From contig NZ_BDBV01000035.1 in NCBI RefSeq assembly GCF_001613165.1, positions 102,886 to 166,885 of the forward strand: a stretch of 64,000 nucleotides of DNA, given 5' to 3'. Made by a program: the position numbers and the translations under genes. Under the pieces are notes generated by a model that searched no databases, was not told the DNA's origin, and saw only the letters and a program-made list of their open reading frames with translations. The number at the start of each line of letters is the position of its first letter. Position 1 is the first letter of the stretch. This DNA is from Nocardia mexicana NBRC 108244. Lineage in GTDB: Bacteria > Actinomycetota > Actinomycetes > Mycobacteriales > Mycobacteriaceae. Shown here in pieces: positions 8,125 through 20,000 of this stretch.

Positions 8125-9051
8125 ATGGCACCACCGTCGGAGTTCGTCGACCTCGCCGCGAGCGTGAACAACTGGGGGCGTTGGGGTTCCGAGGACGAGA
8201 TCGGGACGCTCAATCTCGTCACCGACGACGTGGTGCGGGCCGCGGCGGCCTGCGTGCGGAGCGGGCGCCGGGTGCCACTGGCGGTCCCGCTGAGTCACAA
8301 GGGTATTCAGACCGGCATGATCAAGGGCCGGGTGAATCCGCTGCACAGCATGGTCGCGGTGAACCGGGAGCTGTTCGGGCCGGGAACCGTGGCCGTGAGC
8401 GACGACGTGGTGACCCTCGGCCTGCAGGCCGGAACCCACTGGGACGCGTGGACGCACGTCTCGTACGAGGGACGGATCTACAACGGGCGGCCCGCCGACA
8501 GCATCACCGCGCACGACGGGGCCGCCTTCAGCGGGATGGAGAAGGCGCTGCACGTGGTGTCGCGCGGTGTGCTGCTCGATGTGGCGGCCGCGCGCGGCGT
8601 GGACCGGCTCGCGGGGGATCACGCGGTGACACCGGACGATCTGGCCGCGGCGGAGGAATTCGGACGGGTGCGGGTGCGGGCCGGTGACGTGGTGCTGGTC
8701 CGGACCGGGCAGATGCGGCTGTTCCTCGCGGGCGACCGCACCGGGTACGCGATGCCGTCGCCGGGCCTTTCGGTGCGCTGCCCGCGATGGTTCCACGCCC
8801 GCGATGTCGCGGCCGTCGCCAACGACACCTTGACGTTCGAGATCATGCCGCCGGAGATCGAGAACCTCTGGCTGGCCGTGCACGCGCTGCACCTGGTGGA
8901 GATGGGAATGCTGCAGGGGCAGAACTGGAATCTGGAGGAGCTGTCCGCGACATGCGCGGAGGAGGGACGATACGAATTCTTCCTGTCCGCGATGCCGGAA
9001 CCGTTCGTGGGTGCCACCGGGACACCCGTTGCGCCCGTGGCGATCCTGTAG
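8125..9051 (+). CDS. Cyclase-family metal-dependent hydrolase (kynurenine formamidase fold)
   Basis: 308 residues of the PF04199 cyclase family. The family signature is present as LQAGTHWDAWTHVSYEGRIY (HxGTHxDxxxH-like; the leading His is replaced, giving AGTHWDAWTH), where the His and Asp residues bind Mn or Zn. The N-terminus NNWGRWGSEDEIGTLN is typical of the bacterial subgroup that hydrolyses or cyclises small carboxylic substrates. The C-terminal part ENLWLAVHALHLVEMGMLQG is also characteristic. The substrate cannot be predicted. It follows the 43-bp repeats and converges with a PucR regulator (3-bp gap). Confidence 0.82.
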   Translation: MAPPSEFVDLAASVNNWGRWGSEDEIGTLNLVTDDVVRAAAACVRSGRRVPLAVPLSHKGIQTGMIKGRVNPLHSMVAVNRELFGPGTVAVSDDVVTLGLQAGTHWDAWTHVSYEGRIYNGRPADSITAHDGAAFSGMEKALHVVSRGVLLDVAAARGVDRLAGDHAVTPDDLAAAEEFGRVRVRAGDVVLVRTGQMRLFLAGDRTGYAMPSPGLSVRCPRWFHARDVAAVANDTLTFEIMPPEIENLWLAVHALHLVEMGMLQGQNWNLEELSATCAEEGRYEFFLSAMPEPFVGATGTPVAPVAIL

Positions 9052-9054
9052 CGC

Positions 9055-10341
9055 CTAGGCTCCCCGGCGATCGGTATTGCGGTAGGTGCGCGCGACCAGC
9101 GCGGCGCGCAGGTACCACAGCCCGTACACCTCCGCCGGATCGAGGCCGGTCAGCTGGCCGATCCGCCGGAGCCGATAGTCGACCGTATTCGTGTGCACAT
9201 GCATGGCGCGCGCCGTGCGCCGCCGGTTGAAGTTGTTGCCGATGTGCCGCTGCAGCGTTTCGAGCATCTCGGGATGCCGGTCGAGCGGATCCAGCAGCCG
9301 CGCAAGGCTTTCGCGGCCGGGGCCGGGCCGGGTCAGCTGGAACTCGAGCGCCAGATCGTTGAACCGGTACAGCCCGGGGGCGCACTGCAGCCGCTGCACC
9401 ATGTCCAGGAGTTCGTGAGCCTGATTGGCGGCGTGCGGAATTCGCTCGGGATCGGATTGCGCGACGGTCACGGTGACCGGGGCATCGGCCGCGCGGGACA
9501 GCTGACCCACCAACTCGTCGAGATCGCACCCGTGCGCGGTGACCGGCAGCAGCACCGTCCCACCGTCGATCGAGAGCAGCGACAGCGCCGTCTCGTCGCA
9601 GCGGGTCGCGAGCTCGGCCTGCAGCCGCCGGAGCTTGCGGCGGGCGACGACCCGGGCGTTCAACCGGAGATTCTGCTCGTCCGCGTGCTTGCCGATCGCC
9701 ACCGCGAGCACGTGATACGAATTCGCGATCTCGACGCCGCACTCGCGGGCCATGACCGTGGTGGAGCGGCCGCTCAGCAGCGCGGTGGTGAGCGTGTGCA
9801 CGGCGGTGTGGTGTTCACCGGCCACGGCGCGCAGTTCGTGGAAGTAGGCCGTCGACACCGTCGAGGTCATGGTGTCCAGCATGTCGACGACGAGCCGGGC
9901 GCCGTTCATGAGGCTGTCGAAATCCGCTGTGGTGAGCGCGAGTGTCGATTCGTCCGCCGCGCTGCCGGGCGGGCGGAACTTCGACGCCGCCGCGGTGACG
10001 ACCATATCGAAGCCGATCTTGAATCCCTCGTGGATGGCGTGGTGAATGGTGTGGATCGGGATGCCCTCCCGCGCCCACTGCCTCGCCGCCTCCTGCAGAT
10101 ATTCGATCTTCTCGGGGATATTTCGCCCGTCGAGCATGCTGGTCGCCAGCTCCAGGCAGGTGCGGGTGATCGCGGTGACATCACCGCGCAGGGCGTCGCC
10201 GGGCAGCGTCCCGCACGGCGCGACATTGTCGATGAAATGCCGGACCATCTGCCGCGACAGCTTGGGCACGTCCCGCAGTGCCGACGACATCGGACTGCCC
10301 GAGATCGTCAGGCTCGATCGAACCTGGGGATAGACTCTCAT
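9055..10341 (-). CDS. PucR-type helix-turn-helix regulator (first copy)
   Basis: 428 residues. The N-terminal part is an alpha-helical sensor-like domain (IHHAIHEGFKIGFDMV, residues ~100-150). A middle GGDEF-like region follows (residues ~190-310). The C-terminus is the PucR/CdaR helix-turn-helix: NRRRTARAMHVHTNTVDYRL. The ATG at 10341 opens MRVYPQVRSSL; the longer frame upstream overlaps the lipase gene and is arginine-rich shadow sequence. Same architecture as the gene at 25984-27081. It sits upstream of the cyclase gene in convergent orientation; its ligand is unknown. Confidence 0.85.
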   Translation of the reverse strand: MRVYPQVRSSLTISGSPMSSALRDVPKLSRQMVRHFIDNVAPCGTLPGDALRGDVTAITRTCLELATSMLDGRNIPEKIEYLQEAARQWAREGIPIHTIHHAIHEGFKIGFDMVVTAAASKFRPPGSAADESTLALTTADFDSLMNGARLVVDMLDTMTSTVSTAYFHELRAVAGEHHTAVHTLTTALLSGRSTTVMARECGVEIANSYHVLAVAIGKHADEQNLRLNARVVARRKLRRLQAELATRCDETALSLLSIDGGTVLLPVTAHGCDLDELVGQLSRAADAPVTVTVAQSDPERIPHAANQAHELLDMVQRLQCAPGLYRFNDLALEFQLTRPGPGRESLARLLDPLDRHPEMLETLQRHIGNNFNRRRTARAMHVHTNTVDYRLRRIGQLTGLDPAEVYGLWYLRAALVARTYRNTDRRGA

Positions 10342-10472
10342 AGCGTTTCCTTCCACCCCCGCTTTCCTCCAGCTATCGAACGTTAACCGCGGCGATCGAT
10401 GCCGCGAGGCGCTCTCGGGGCTTGCTGGAATCTCGGTCGGGTAGCGCGATGAGCATTGGTGTTCACCACAAT

Positions 10473-11660
10473 TCAGCAGCGGGTCGGCGGCGGCTCGTTC
10501 CGGAAGCGGGCCTCGATGAAGTTCCACGCCTCGGGTAATCCGGCGACCGCGGTGGTCATATGTTCGGCGATGTCGTAGCGGGAGAACGACAACGGCACGC
10601 CCTCGCGGCAATATCGGGCCGCGACGTCGGCAACGGCGTCGAACGGAGTCAGTTCGTCGTAGACGCCCTGCCAGATGAAGGTGGGCGCCTGCGGCAGGCC
10701 CGGATATCTGCGCAGGCTGTTCTCGTGCAGGACGGCTCGCGCATCGGGGCTGTCCATGAGGCTCTTGGTCGCCGCGAGTTGCTCCGCATTGCGGAATGCG
10801 CCGTGGAACAGCAGGAAACGACGGCATTCGTCATGGGTGAAGTCGCGGAACCACAGGCCGGTGTCGTTGAGCTGGTCGGAGATCGGCAGGCGTTCGGGGT
10901 ACTCGCGTTCGAGCCCCATCGCGGCGGCCCAGGCCAGGCCGAATCCGGGGTGCGGGCCGAATCCGATTCCCAGCGCCATCTGCTCGAGATCCGCCGGAAT
11001 GCCGCCGGCCGCCACCGCGGCCAGCTTCAGGTCCGGGGCATACGTGGGCTGCAGCGCCGCCGCCCACGCGCTGGCCATGCCGCCGCCGGAATATCCGGCG
11101 AGCGCGATCGGGGATTGTCCGAGCCCGAGTTCCGGCGCGCGTTGCAGGGCCTTGACGCTGTCGAGTGTCACCATGCCGCTCAGCCGCGCCGCGCCGTAGG
11201 CGACATTGGGGCCGAGATAATCCGGGAGCGCGATCGCCCAGCCGCGGCCGAGCGGAAGGACGGCTCCCAGCGAATCCAGAGTTTCCTCGTTGAGCAGCGA
11301 ATGCGACGGATTGCACTTGGTGCCCAGCGAATTGATCAATGCCTGATACGACACCAGCGGCGGATTCGGCACTCCGGCGGGGATCAGGGCCGTGGTCACC
11401 GCCATGATGGGATCGCCCGCGGAATTGGTGGAACGGAATGCGACGTGCCAGATCGCGGTACCGGCATACGGGCCGGTGTCGAGCTTCCGCATTCGGACGA
11501 CATCCCCGGGAGCGAGGTCGGCCAGATTACCCGGGGGAGCGAAGAACGGGTCCGGATCGGGGGTGGGATACAGCGGCTGGGTTGTCGCCGACGGTGCGAG
11601 CGCGCTGACCGACAGGGCGCACAGCAGCAACGCCAGGACGGTCGTCAACATCCGACGCAT
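10473..11660 (-). CDS. Secretory lipase (LIP family), first of a pair
   Basis: 395 residues with a signal peptide (MRRMLTTVLALLLCALSVSA). The mature protein starts with the PLYPTPDPDPFFAPP region typical of the secretory lipase family PF03583. The nucleophile elbow is GYSGGGMASAW, an Asp lies in GVYDELTPFDAV, and a His in IAEHMTTAV, giving a complete Ser-Asp-His triad. CNPSH and YCREG cysteines probably form disulfides. It is the last gene of an SDR-lipase-lipase run on the minus strand, 31 bp after its paralogue. It probably hydrolyses host or environmental acylglycerols outside the cell. Confidence 0.9.
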   Translation of the reverse strand: MRRMLTTVLALLLCALSVSALAPSATTQPLYPTPDPDPFFAPPGNLADLAPGDVVRMRKLDTGPYAGTAIWHVAFRSTNSAGDPIMAVTTALIPAGVPNPPLVSYQALINSLGTKCNPSHSLLNEETLDSLGAVLPLGRGWAIALPDYLGPNVAYGAARLSGMVTLDSVKALQRAPELGLGQSPIALAGYSGGGMASAWAAALQPTYAPDLKLAAVAAGGIPADLEQMALGIGFGPHPGFGLAWAAAMGLEREYPERLPISDQLNDTGLWFRDFTHDECRRFLLFHGAFRNAEQLAATKSLMDSPDARAVLHENSLRRYPGLPQAPTFIWQGVYDELTPFDAVADVAARYCREGVPLSFSRYDIAEHMTTAVAGLPEAWNFIEARFRNEPPPTRC

Positions 11661-11691
11661 GGGTCATCCTTCGGTGGTGTGGGGGTGCGGA

Positions 11692-12903
11692 TCAGCAGGT
11701 GCTGGGCGCGGGCTCGCCGCGGAATCGGGCGTCGAGCCAGGCCACGGCGGCGGGGAAGCCCATCACCGCCGCGGCGAGATGGTCTGGGCTCGAATACAAT
11801 TCGGACTGCACCGGCACGCCGGCGCGGCAGTACCGCTCCGTCGTCCGATCGATCGCGTCGACGGGGATGAGCGGGTCGATCGGGGTGTGCCACTCGAAGA
11901 TCGGCGCCGACGGTATGCCGTCGAAGATCTCCAGGCTGTTCTCCTCGCCGACCTGCCACACCCGCGGGTCGTCGATCAAAGATGTGGTCGCGGCCAGCTC
12001 GGCGGCGCTGTGCATGGCGCCGTGCGCGATGAGTTCGACCGTGCAGCCGTTGGCCATGGCGTCGCGCACCGCCAGTCCGGTGGCGTTCAGTTGGTCGCTG
12101 ATCGGCAGCCGGTCGGGATATTCCCGCTCCAGTCCGAGCGCCGCGGCCATGGCCAGCCCGAACATGGGGTGCGGGGCGAGGCCCAGCCCGCGCGCCATCG
12201 TCGCGATATTCATCGGCACGCCGCCCGCCGCGGATCCGGCGATGCGGAGGTCCGGCGCGTAGCTCGGGGCGAGCGCGGCGGCCCACGCGGTGGCCATGCC
12301 GCCGCCGGAGTAGCCGAGCATCGCGGCCGGGCTGTCCGCGAGTCCCAGTGCGGAAACCCGTTGCGCGGCACGGATTCCGTCGAGGGTGATCTGACCGCCG
12401 AGCCGGGCCGCGCCGTAGGCGACCCGCGGGCCGAGATGGTCGGGGAGAGCGACGCTCCACCCCCGCAGCAGCATCGTATTGAGCAGGGGCACGGCCCGAT
12501 AGAGCAGATTCGGGTCGTAGGCGTAGAGGGCCCGCGAGACCGCGCACTGGGTGCCCAGGCCGTTGATGATGTGCTGATACGACAGCAGCGGCGCCCCGGG
12601 CCGGTGGTTGGCCGGGGTGAGGACCGTGGTCGTCGCGGCGATCGGTCCACCGCGCGAGTCGGATGACCGGAACTTCACCAAAGTGACTGTGGCCGTGGGG
12701 AAGTAGGGCAGGTTCGGCTGCTCCCGGACATCCAGGACCTCGCCGGGGCCGCGGGACGCGATATCCGCGGGCGCGGCATAGAACGGATCCGGGTCGGGCG
12801 CCGGGTATATCGGCTGGGCGCCGGAGATCGCGGGGGTGCCGGACGCCGCGAGGAGGGCGGCGAGCACCGTGCAGGCGAGGAGCCGGAGACTACTGATCTT
12901 CAC
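11692..12903 (-). CDS. Secretory lipase (LIP family), second of a pair
   Basis: 403 residues, close paralogue of the neighbouring lipase. The GTG at 12903 starts a signal peptide (VKISSLRLLACTVLAALLAA) and has GGGAGG-like purine-rich sequence just upstream. Triad: Ser in LGYSGGGMATAW, Asp in WHTPIDPLIPVDAI, His in SSPDHLAAAV. The mature start PIYPAPDPDPFYAAP matches the partner. The start overlaps the end of the SDR gene by 14 bp, suggesting translational coupling. The two lipases look like a local duplication with considerable divergence. Confidence 0.88.
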   Translation of the reverse strand: MKISSLRLLACTVLAALLAASGTPAISGAQPIYPAPDPDPFYAAPADIASRGPGEVLDVREQPNLPYFPTATVTLVKFRSSDSRGGPIAATTTVLTPANHRPGAPLLSYQHIINGLGTQCAVSRALYAYDPNLLYRAVPLLNTMLLRGWSVALPDHLGPRVAYGAARLGGQITLDGIRAAQRVSALGLADSPAAMLGYSGGGMATAWAAALAPSYAPDLRIAGSAAGGVPMNIATMARGLGLAPHPMFGLAMAAALGLEREYPDRLPISDQLNATGLAVRDAMANGCTVELIAHGAMHSAAELAATTSLIDDPRVWQVGEENSLEIFDGIPSAPIFEWHTPIDPLIPVDAIDRTTERYCRAGVPVQSELYSSPDHLAAAVMGFPAAVAWLDARFRGEPAPSTC

Positions 12904-13795
12904 GGACGGCCTCCCGAGTGCTCGTCCGGTATCGGACGCCGGTCGCCCGCTCGGACATGCCCCAGAGCCGGAGCCCGTGTGCCCGGTCGCGGGACAACCG
13001 GCTCGACGGTGACGGCCCGACCGGCCCGCGTGTGTTGAACATCCGGGTCGGACCCCAGTAGATCTCGGGATCCGCATCCGTCGCGGCGGCCGCGAACAGA
13101 ATGGATTGCGCCGCGGCGGAACGTGATTGGCCGATCAGCCGGATGAACGGCTCGGCCACGAGGTCCAGCGGCGTCTCGGTCCTGGCGACCAGCTTCGTCG
13201 GTGCGATGCCGGGATGCGCCGTGAAGGACTTCAGCGGCGCGGACGATTCGCGAAAACGATGCTGCAGTTCGCGGCCGAACATCAGTGTGGCGAGCTTGGA
13301 TTCGGCGTAGGCCAGCGGCCGCACGAACCGGCGGTGTTCGAAGCCCGGATCGTCGGTGCGGAGCGAGCGCGTCCAGCCGTGGGCGATGCTGGAGACCGAG
13401 ACGACGCGGTCGCGGAGGCGATCGAGCAGCAGCCCGGTCAATGCGAAGTGGCCGAGGTGGTTGACGGCGAGGTGCCGCTCGAACCCGTCGGCCGTCCGCG
13501 CGAACGGGACGTTCATCAGCCCGGCATTGTTGATCAGCACGTCGATGTCTCCGCAGTGCCGCGCGAAGCGACGGACCGAGGACAGATCGGCCAGATCCAG
13601 TGGCGCCACCGAGATGTCGCCGCCGAGACGGTCGGCGATCCGCTGTGCCGCCGTGGTGTCGCGGCACGCCATGACCACCGTGGCACCGCGGGCGGCCAGG
13701 GCACGCGTCAGTTCCGTACCCAGGCCGCCGTTCGCCCCGGTGATGACGAATGTCCGGCCGTGCTGGTCCGGTATGAGATCGGAGGTCCACGCCAT
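12890..13795 (-). CDS. Short-chain dehydrogenase/reductase
   Basis: 301 residues. N-terminal cofactor motif TGANGGLGTELTRAL, NNAG (LINNAGLMN), the catalytic serine in VSVSSIAHGW and YxxxK as AYAESKLATLMFG. This is the retinol-dehydrogenase/WW-oxidoreductase-like subgroup, whose members often use NADP and lipid-like substrates. The ATG at 13795 (MAWTSDLIPDQ) is preferred over one 33 bases upstream. It is the first gene of the operon with two lipases and is divergent from the PKS locus. Confidence 0.88.
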   Translation of the reverse strand: MAWTSDLIPDQHGRTFVITGANGGLGTELTRALAARGATVVMACRDTTAAQRIADRLGGDISVAPLDLADLSSVRRFARHCGDIDVLINNAGLMNVPFARTADGFERHLAVNHLGHFALTGLLLDRLRDRVVSVSSIAHGWTRSLRTDDPGFEHRRFVRPLAYAESKLATLMFGRELQHRFRESSAPLKSFTAHPGIAPTKLVARTETPLDLVAEPFIRLIGQSRSAAAQSILFAAAATDADPEIYWGPTRMFNTRGPVGPSPSSRLSRDRAHGLRLWGMSERATGVRYRTSTREAVREDQ

Positions 13796-14060
13796 GGCGA
13801 CCGACCCTAACGAGCCCCGCAATCGCACGGCAATGTGTTTGGAGATTGTCAGACACCACTGCGGGATCGTTGGTCATTTCCCAAAGTCTCACTGTGACAG
13901 CAGACTTCGGTCACGCGGTGTCGTAGCGTGGCGCTGGTCAGTGTTCCGAGCAAGTCGCTGGCCGATCGCCCGCGGCCGTATGAGCGCGGGGTCTCGATGG
14001 GATGCCGGTCGCTGAGCTGCTCCCTCTCCGAAACCCACTGATGCAGGAGATGTTTGCGCA
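13796..14060. promoter_or_regulatory. Divergent promoter region, SDR-lipase operon and PKS locus
   Basis: 265 bp. No long palindrome stands out. A purine-rich AGGAGA lies about 10 bases before the PKS ATG at 14061. The region must carry the promoter for the polyketide genes. Confidence 0.5.
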
Positions 14061-17000
14061 ATGGCGAGTGAGAACGAGCTTCGCTCGTACGTGAAGAAGG
14101 CCGTCCGGGAGCTGCAGACCACCCGGAAACGCCTGGAGGACGTGGAGTCGCGGGCGAGTGAACCCATCGCGATCGTCGGGATGGCCTGCCGCTACCCGGG
14201 CGGTGTGGCTACCCCCGAGCAGCTGTGGCAGGCGGTTGTCGAGGGCACCGACCTGGTATCGGAGTGGCCCGCGGATCGCGGGTGGGATATCGATGGCGTC
14301 TTCGATCCGGAGCCCGGGCGGCCGGGCCGGTCGTATGTGAAGACCGGCGGATTCGTCGGTGGCGCCACCGAATTCGATGCCGACTTCTTCGGGATCAGCC
14401 CGCGCGAGGCGCTGGCCATGGATCCGCAGCAGCGGCTGGTGCTGGAGACGGCATGGGAGGCCATCGAGCGGGCCGGGATCGACCCGGTGACCATGCGCGG
14501 CAGCGAGACCGGGGTGTTCATCGGCATGATGTCCGACTCCCAGGGCCCGACCGCCCGGGACATGGATGATCGTGCGCGCGAGGGGATTCAGCAGTTCCTG
14601 ATGACCGGCCAGGCCGCCAGCATCGCCTCGGGCCGGGTGGCGTATGTGCTGGGGCTGGAGGGCCCGGCGGTCACCGTCGACACCGCGTGCTCGTCGTCGC
14701 TGGTCGCGATCCACCAGGCCATGCGCTCGCTGCGCTCCGGGGAGTCGTCGATGGCGCTGGCGGGCGGCGTGACGGTCATGACCACACCGGCCGCGTTCGT
14801 CGCGTTCTCCACCCAGCGCGCACTCGCGGCCGACGGCCGGTGCAAGTCGTTCGCGGCGGCCGCCGACGGCACGGCGTGGAGCGAGGGCGCCGGAATGCTG
14901 CTGCTGGAGCGTGTTTCCGAGGCCCGGCGGCTCGGCCACCCCATACTCGGGCTGGTGCGCGGCGCCGCGGTCAACTCCGACGGGGCGTCCAACGGGCTGA
15001 CCGCCCCGAACGGCCTGTCCCAGCAGCGGGTCATCCGCTCGGCGCTGTCCGATGCCGGATTGACCGCCGACGACGTGGATGTCGTCGAGGCACACGGCAC
15101 CGGAACGACACTCGGCGATCCCATCGAGGCGCGGGCACTGCTGTCGACCTACGGTGCGCGACGCGACCGGTCGAACCCGCTGCTGCTCGGCTCGATCAAA
15201 TCGAATATGGGGCACACGCAGGCGGCCGCCGGTGTCGGCGGCCTCATCAAGATGGTGATGGCCATGCGGTACGGGCTGGTGCCGCCGACGCTGCACGTCG
15301 ACGAGCCGACGCCGCATGTGGATTGGTCCGCGGGCGGCGTGCGGCTGGTGACCGAGACGCGGGCCTGGCCGGAGTCCGATCGGCCGCGCCGGGCGGCGGT
15401 GTCCTCGTTCGGCATCAGCGGTACCAATGCGCACATCGTCGTCGAGCAGGGTGACTTCCCGGTCGAGTCGAACCGGAGCGCGAATGCCTCCGTGCCACCG
15501 GTGATTCCGTGGATCGTCACCGGTCGTTCTGCGGAATCGGTTGCCGCACAGGCCGGATCGCTGCTGGCGTGGATCGAGGACGGTCGCGACGCCGATCCTG
15601 TCGATATCGGGTTCTCCCTGGTGAGTTCGCGCGCGCAGCTCGAGCATCGCGCGGTGGTGGTCGGGCGCGACACCGAGGAACTGATCTCGGGCCTGCGGTC
15701 GGTGGCCGACGGGCAGCGCCCGCCCGGTGTCACCGGCGGGGCCGTCACCGCGGTGATGTTTCCGGGTCAGGGGGCACAGCGGCCCGGTATGGGCCGCGAG
15801 CTGTACCACCGATACCCGATCTTCCGCGACGCCTTCGACGAGATCTGTGCGGAATTCGGGACACGACTCGATATTCCGCTGCGCGACGTCGTCTTCGCCG
15901 AGCCCGGCACCGCGGCGGCGGCGGACCTGGATCGGACCGCAGTGACGCAGGCGGCGCTGTTCGCGACCGAGGTCGCGATCTACCGACTGGCCGAATCATG
16001 GGAGCTGCGACCGGAATTCGTGATGGGCCACTCGATCGGTGAGGTGGTGGCCGCCTATATCGCGGGTGTCTGGACGCTGTCCGACGCGTGCACCCTGGTG
16101 GCCGCTCGCGGACGCCTGATGCAATCGGCGCCCGCGACCGGCGCCATGATCGCCGTCGGCGCCGATGCCGACAGCGTCGCCGACCTGGTGCGCGGCCACA
16201 GCGACGAGGTCGGCCTCGCCGCCGTGAACGGTCCTGCGGCCGTGGTGATCTCCGGATCGCGGACTCCGGTGGAGGATATCGCGAACCGCCTGGCCGCCGA
16301 GGGCGTGCAGGCGACCCGGCTGCGGGTGAGCCACGCCTTCCATTCGCCGCTGATGGATCCGATCCTGGCCGAATTCGCCGATGTATGCCGGGGGTTGGCA
16401 TACGCCCCACCGGCGATTCCGGTGATCTCCGCGCTGACCGGGAAGGTCGCCGACGCGGAGGAGCTGTGCTCGCCGGACTACTGGGTGAGTCATCTGCGGG
16501 AACCCGTCCGGTATCTGGACGCGGTGCAGTGGGCGCGCGAGGAGGGGAGCGTGCGGTGCTTCGTCGAGGCGGGGCCGGGCGGCACGCTCACCTCCCTCGT
16601 CCACGACATCCTCGACGATTCCGGCGACGAGGCCGAGACGGTCGCCGCCACCCTGCAGCGCCCGGGTGTCCCGGGCGACGTGGCGTTCGTCTCGGGACTG
16701 GCCGCCGCGTACTCCCGCGGTGTGCCGGTGCGGTGGCGGCACCTGTTCGAGGGTGCGGACGCCCGGCGAATCGACCTGCCGACCTACGCATTCCAGCGCA
16801 AACGCTATTGGCTGGAGGTGGCCACCGGCAGCAATGTGCGGGCCGCCGGGCTGGCGGCAACGGATCATCCACTACTGGGTGCGAAGGTCAGCGTGGCCGA
16901 CGACGGCGGGCTGCTGCTGACGGGACGGCTCTCGCTGCGGTCGCATCCGTGGCTGTCCGGGCATCGGATCGGCGATACGACGCTGCTGCCGGGCACGGCA

Positions 17001-20000
17001 TTCCTCGAACTCCTGTGGTACGCGGGCGATCTGGCGCATTGCCCGGTGGTCGGTGAACTCGTCCTGGAGGCGCCGCTGGTGTTGCTCGAGAGCGGCGCGG
17101 TGGAACTGCAGGTGGCAGTGGGAGGTTCCCAGGAATCCGGACAGCGGTCGGTCTCGGTCTTCTCGCGGCCGCAGGCGGCGGCCGATGCCGACGAGGAGCC
17201 GGCTTGGGTCCGCCACGCGACCGGCACGCTGCAGGAATCGGACGACGTCCACGCCGCCGTGCTCGCCGCGGGCCCGTGGCCTCCCGCCGGTGCGGTGCCG
17301 GTGCCGCGTGCGGACGACCCCTACGAGGCCATGGCCGCGGCCGGATACGACTACGGGCCGTGTTTCCGCGGGCTCGGACGGACCTGGCGCCTCGGTGATT
17401 CGATTCTCGCGGAGGTTCGGCTGCCCGAGGCGGGCCGGGCGGACGCCACGCGTTTCGGGCTGCACCCCGCGCTGCTGGACGCGGCGCTGCACGCCCTGAT
17501 CGCGACCGGCACCGCCGGACTCACCGAATCCGGGCAGGTGCGCCTGCCGTTCGCGTGGGAGGGCGTGTCCCTGCATGCCGTCGGCGCATCCGAACTGCGG
17601 GTCCTGATGACGCCGAGCGGGCCGGACCGGGTCGGTGTGGAACTGACCGATGCGTCGGGCGGGCTGGTGGCACGGGCGGAATCCCTGGCGCTGCGGGCCG
17701 TTTCGCTGGACGCGCTCCGGGCCCGTCCCTCGGTCGCGGACCAGGGCCTGTTCGAGCTGACATGGGTTGCCGTCCCGCCGCCCACGGAACCGAATACGCA
17801 ACGGGCGCAGTGGAGTTCCGTCATCGCCGGATCGGAGATCGAGGCGCCGGAGCGCTGCGTCGTTGCGGATCGCGAGTTCGTCGTGCTGCGCGTGTGTGCC
17901 ACCGCTTCGCCGGACGACTTCACGACAGCCGTGCGGGCGCGGGTGGCCGCCGTCCAGCAGCGGGTGCAGGAAATGCTCGCCGCCGACGATCCGGTCATCG
18001 TCGTCACCTCGGGTGGTGTCGCCGTGCACGGCGGCGAGAGCGTCGGGGACCTGGCGGCCGCTGCCGTGTGGGGCATGCTCCGCAGCGCGCAGAACGAACA
18101 CCCGGGACGCATCGTCCTGCTCGATGTCGACGACCCCGAGAACTATCGCGGGGCGGTGGGCGTCGCCGCCGCGCTGCCCGAGTCGCAGGTGGCGCTCCGG
18201 CACGGCGAGACGTACGTCCCGCGGCTGGTGCGCGCCGGAGCGGATACGGTCGGTTCGGCGGCCGCGGTCACCGGTGACAACTGGCGGCTGACCACCCGGG
18301 ACCGCGGCACCCTGGACGGCGACAACATGGTCCTCGCGCATCAGGGCGAGGAGGCGCTGCAACCCGGTCAGGTGCGCATCGCCCTGCGCGCGGCCGGAGT
18401 CAACTTCCGCGATGTGCTGATCGTGCTCGGCATGTACCCGACCCCGGACACGCCCGTCGGGGGCGAGGGGTCGGGTGTGGTGGTCGAGGTCGGTTCCGGC
18501 GTCGTGGATTTCGCGCCCGGCGACCGCGTCATGGGGATCTTCACCGGTATCGGCGCCACGGTCGTGGCCGACCATCGGACCGTGATCCGGATTCCGGACG
18601 GCTGGTCCCACGAGCAGGCTGCGGCGGCGCCGATCGTCTTCGCGACCGCCTACTACGCGCTGGTGGATCTGGCCGCCGCGCGGGCAGGGGAGTCGCTGCT
18701 GGTGCACGCGGCGACCGGCGGCGTCGGGATGGCCGCCGTGCAGTTGGCGCGACATTTGGGCCTGGACCTCTACGTCACCGCCAGTCCCGGCAAGTGGCAG
18801 ACGCTGCGCGCCAACGGATTCCAGGACGGCCGCATCGGCAATACCCGGACCACCGCGTTCGCCGCCGAGTTCCTGGAGGCCACCGGCGGGCGCGGCGTCG
18901 ATATCGTCCTCGACTCGCTGGCGGGCGACAAGGTGGACGCCTCGCTGGAACTGCTGCCGCGGGGCGGGCGGTTCATCGAGATGGGGCTCACCGATCTGCG
19001 CGATCCCGACGAGATCGCCGCGCGATACCCGGGCGTCCGCTATCGCAACTTCCTGCTGATGGAGGCGGGCCCGGATCGATTGCGGGCCATCCTGTCCGAG
19101 CTCCGGAGCCTGTTCGAAAGTGGTGTGCTGCAACCGCTTCCGGTGACCTCCTGGGATGTTCGGCGGGCGCCCGAGGCGTTCCGGCACCTCAGTCAGGCGC
19201 GGCACATCGGCAAGTACGTGCTCACCGTGCCCAGGCCGCTGGATCGCGACGGCACCGTCCTGATCAGCGGCGGCACGGGCGGACTCGGCGCCGTCGTCGC
19301 CCGTCACCTCGTCACCGAACACGGTGTCCGGCACCTGATGCTGACCGGTCGCCGGGGACGCGATGCCGACGGTGCGCCCGAACTCGCCGCCGAACTGTCG
19401 GCGCTGGGCGCCGAGATCACCGTTGCGGCTTGCGATGCCGGGGATCGGTCCGCCGTGAACGAGCTGCTGGCGGCGATTCCCGACGACCGACCGCTGACGG
19501 CCGTCGTGCACGCCGCCGGAGTCGTCGACGACGCCGTATTCTCCGCCCAGACACCCGAGCATATCGACCGGGTGTTCCGGGCCAAGGCGGATGCCGCGTG
19601 GAATCTGCACGAGGCGACGGCGGATCGCGAGCTGTCGGCGTTCGTCATGTATTCCTCGATCGCCGGTGTGCTCGGCGCCCCCGGACAGTCGAATTATGCT
19701 GCGGCGAACGGGTTCCTCGATGCCCTGGCGCAGCGGCGACAGCGCGCTGGGCTGCCCGCCACGTCGATGGCGTGGGGACTGTGGGACCGCGCCACGGGCA
19801 TCACCGGACATCTGGGCGAGCGCGATCGGCAACGAATGCGTCGCGACGGCCTGATCCCCCTCGGCGACGACGAGGGCATGGCATTGTTCGATGCGGCCCT
19901 GTCGCTGGGCCCGCCGCTGACCGTTCCGGCGCGGCTGGACATTTCGGCCCTCCGGTCGCTCGGCGACCCCGACGACATGCCCGCCGTGCTGAGATCCCTG

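Noticed and set aside
13938..15809. Long minus-strand frame across the PKS start
   Set aside because: It is antisense to the KS domain, covers the promoter region, and lacks recognizable motifs.
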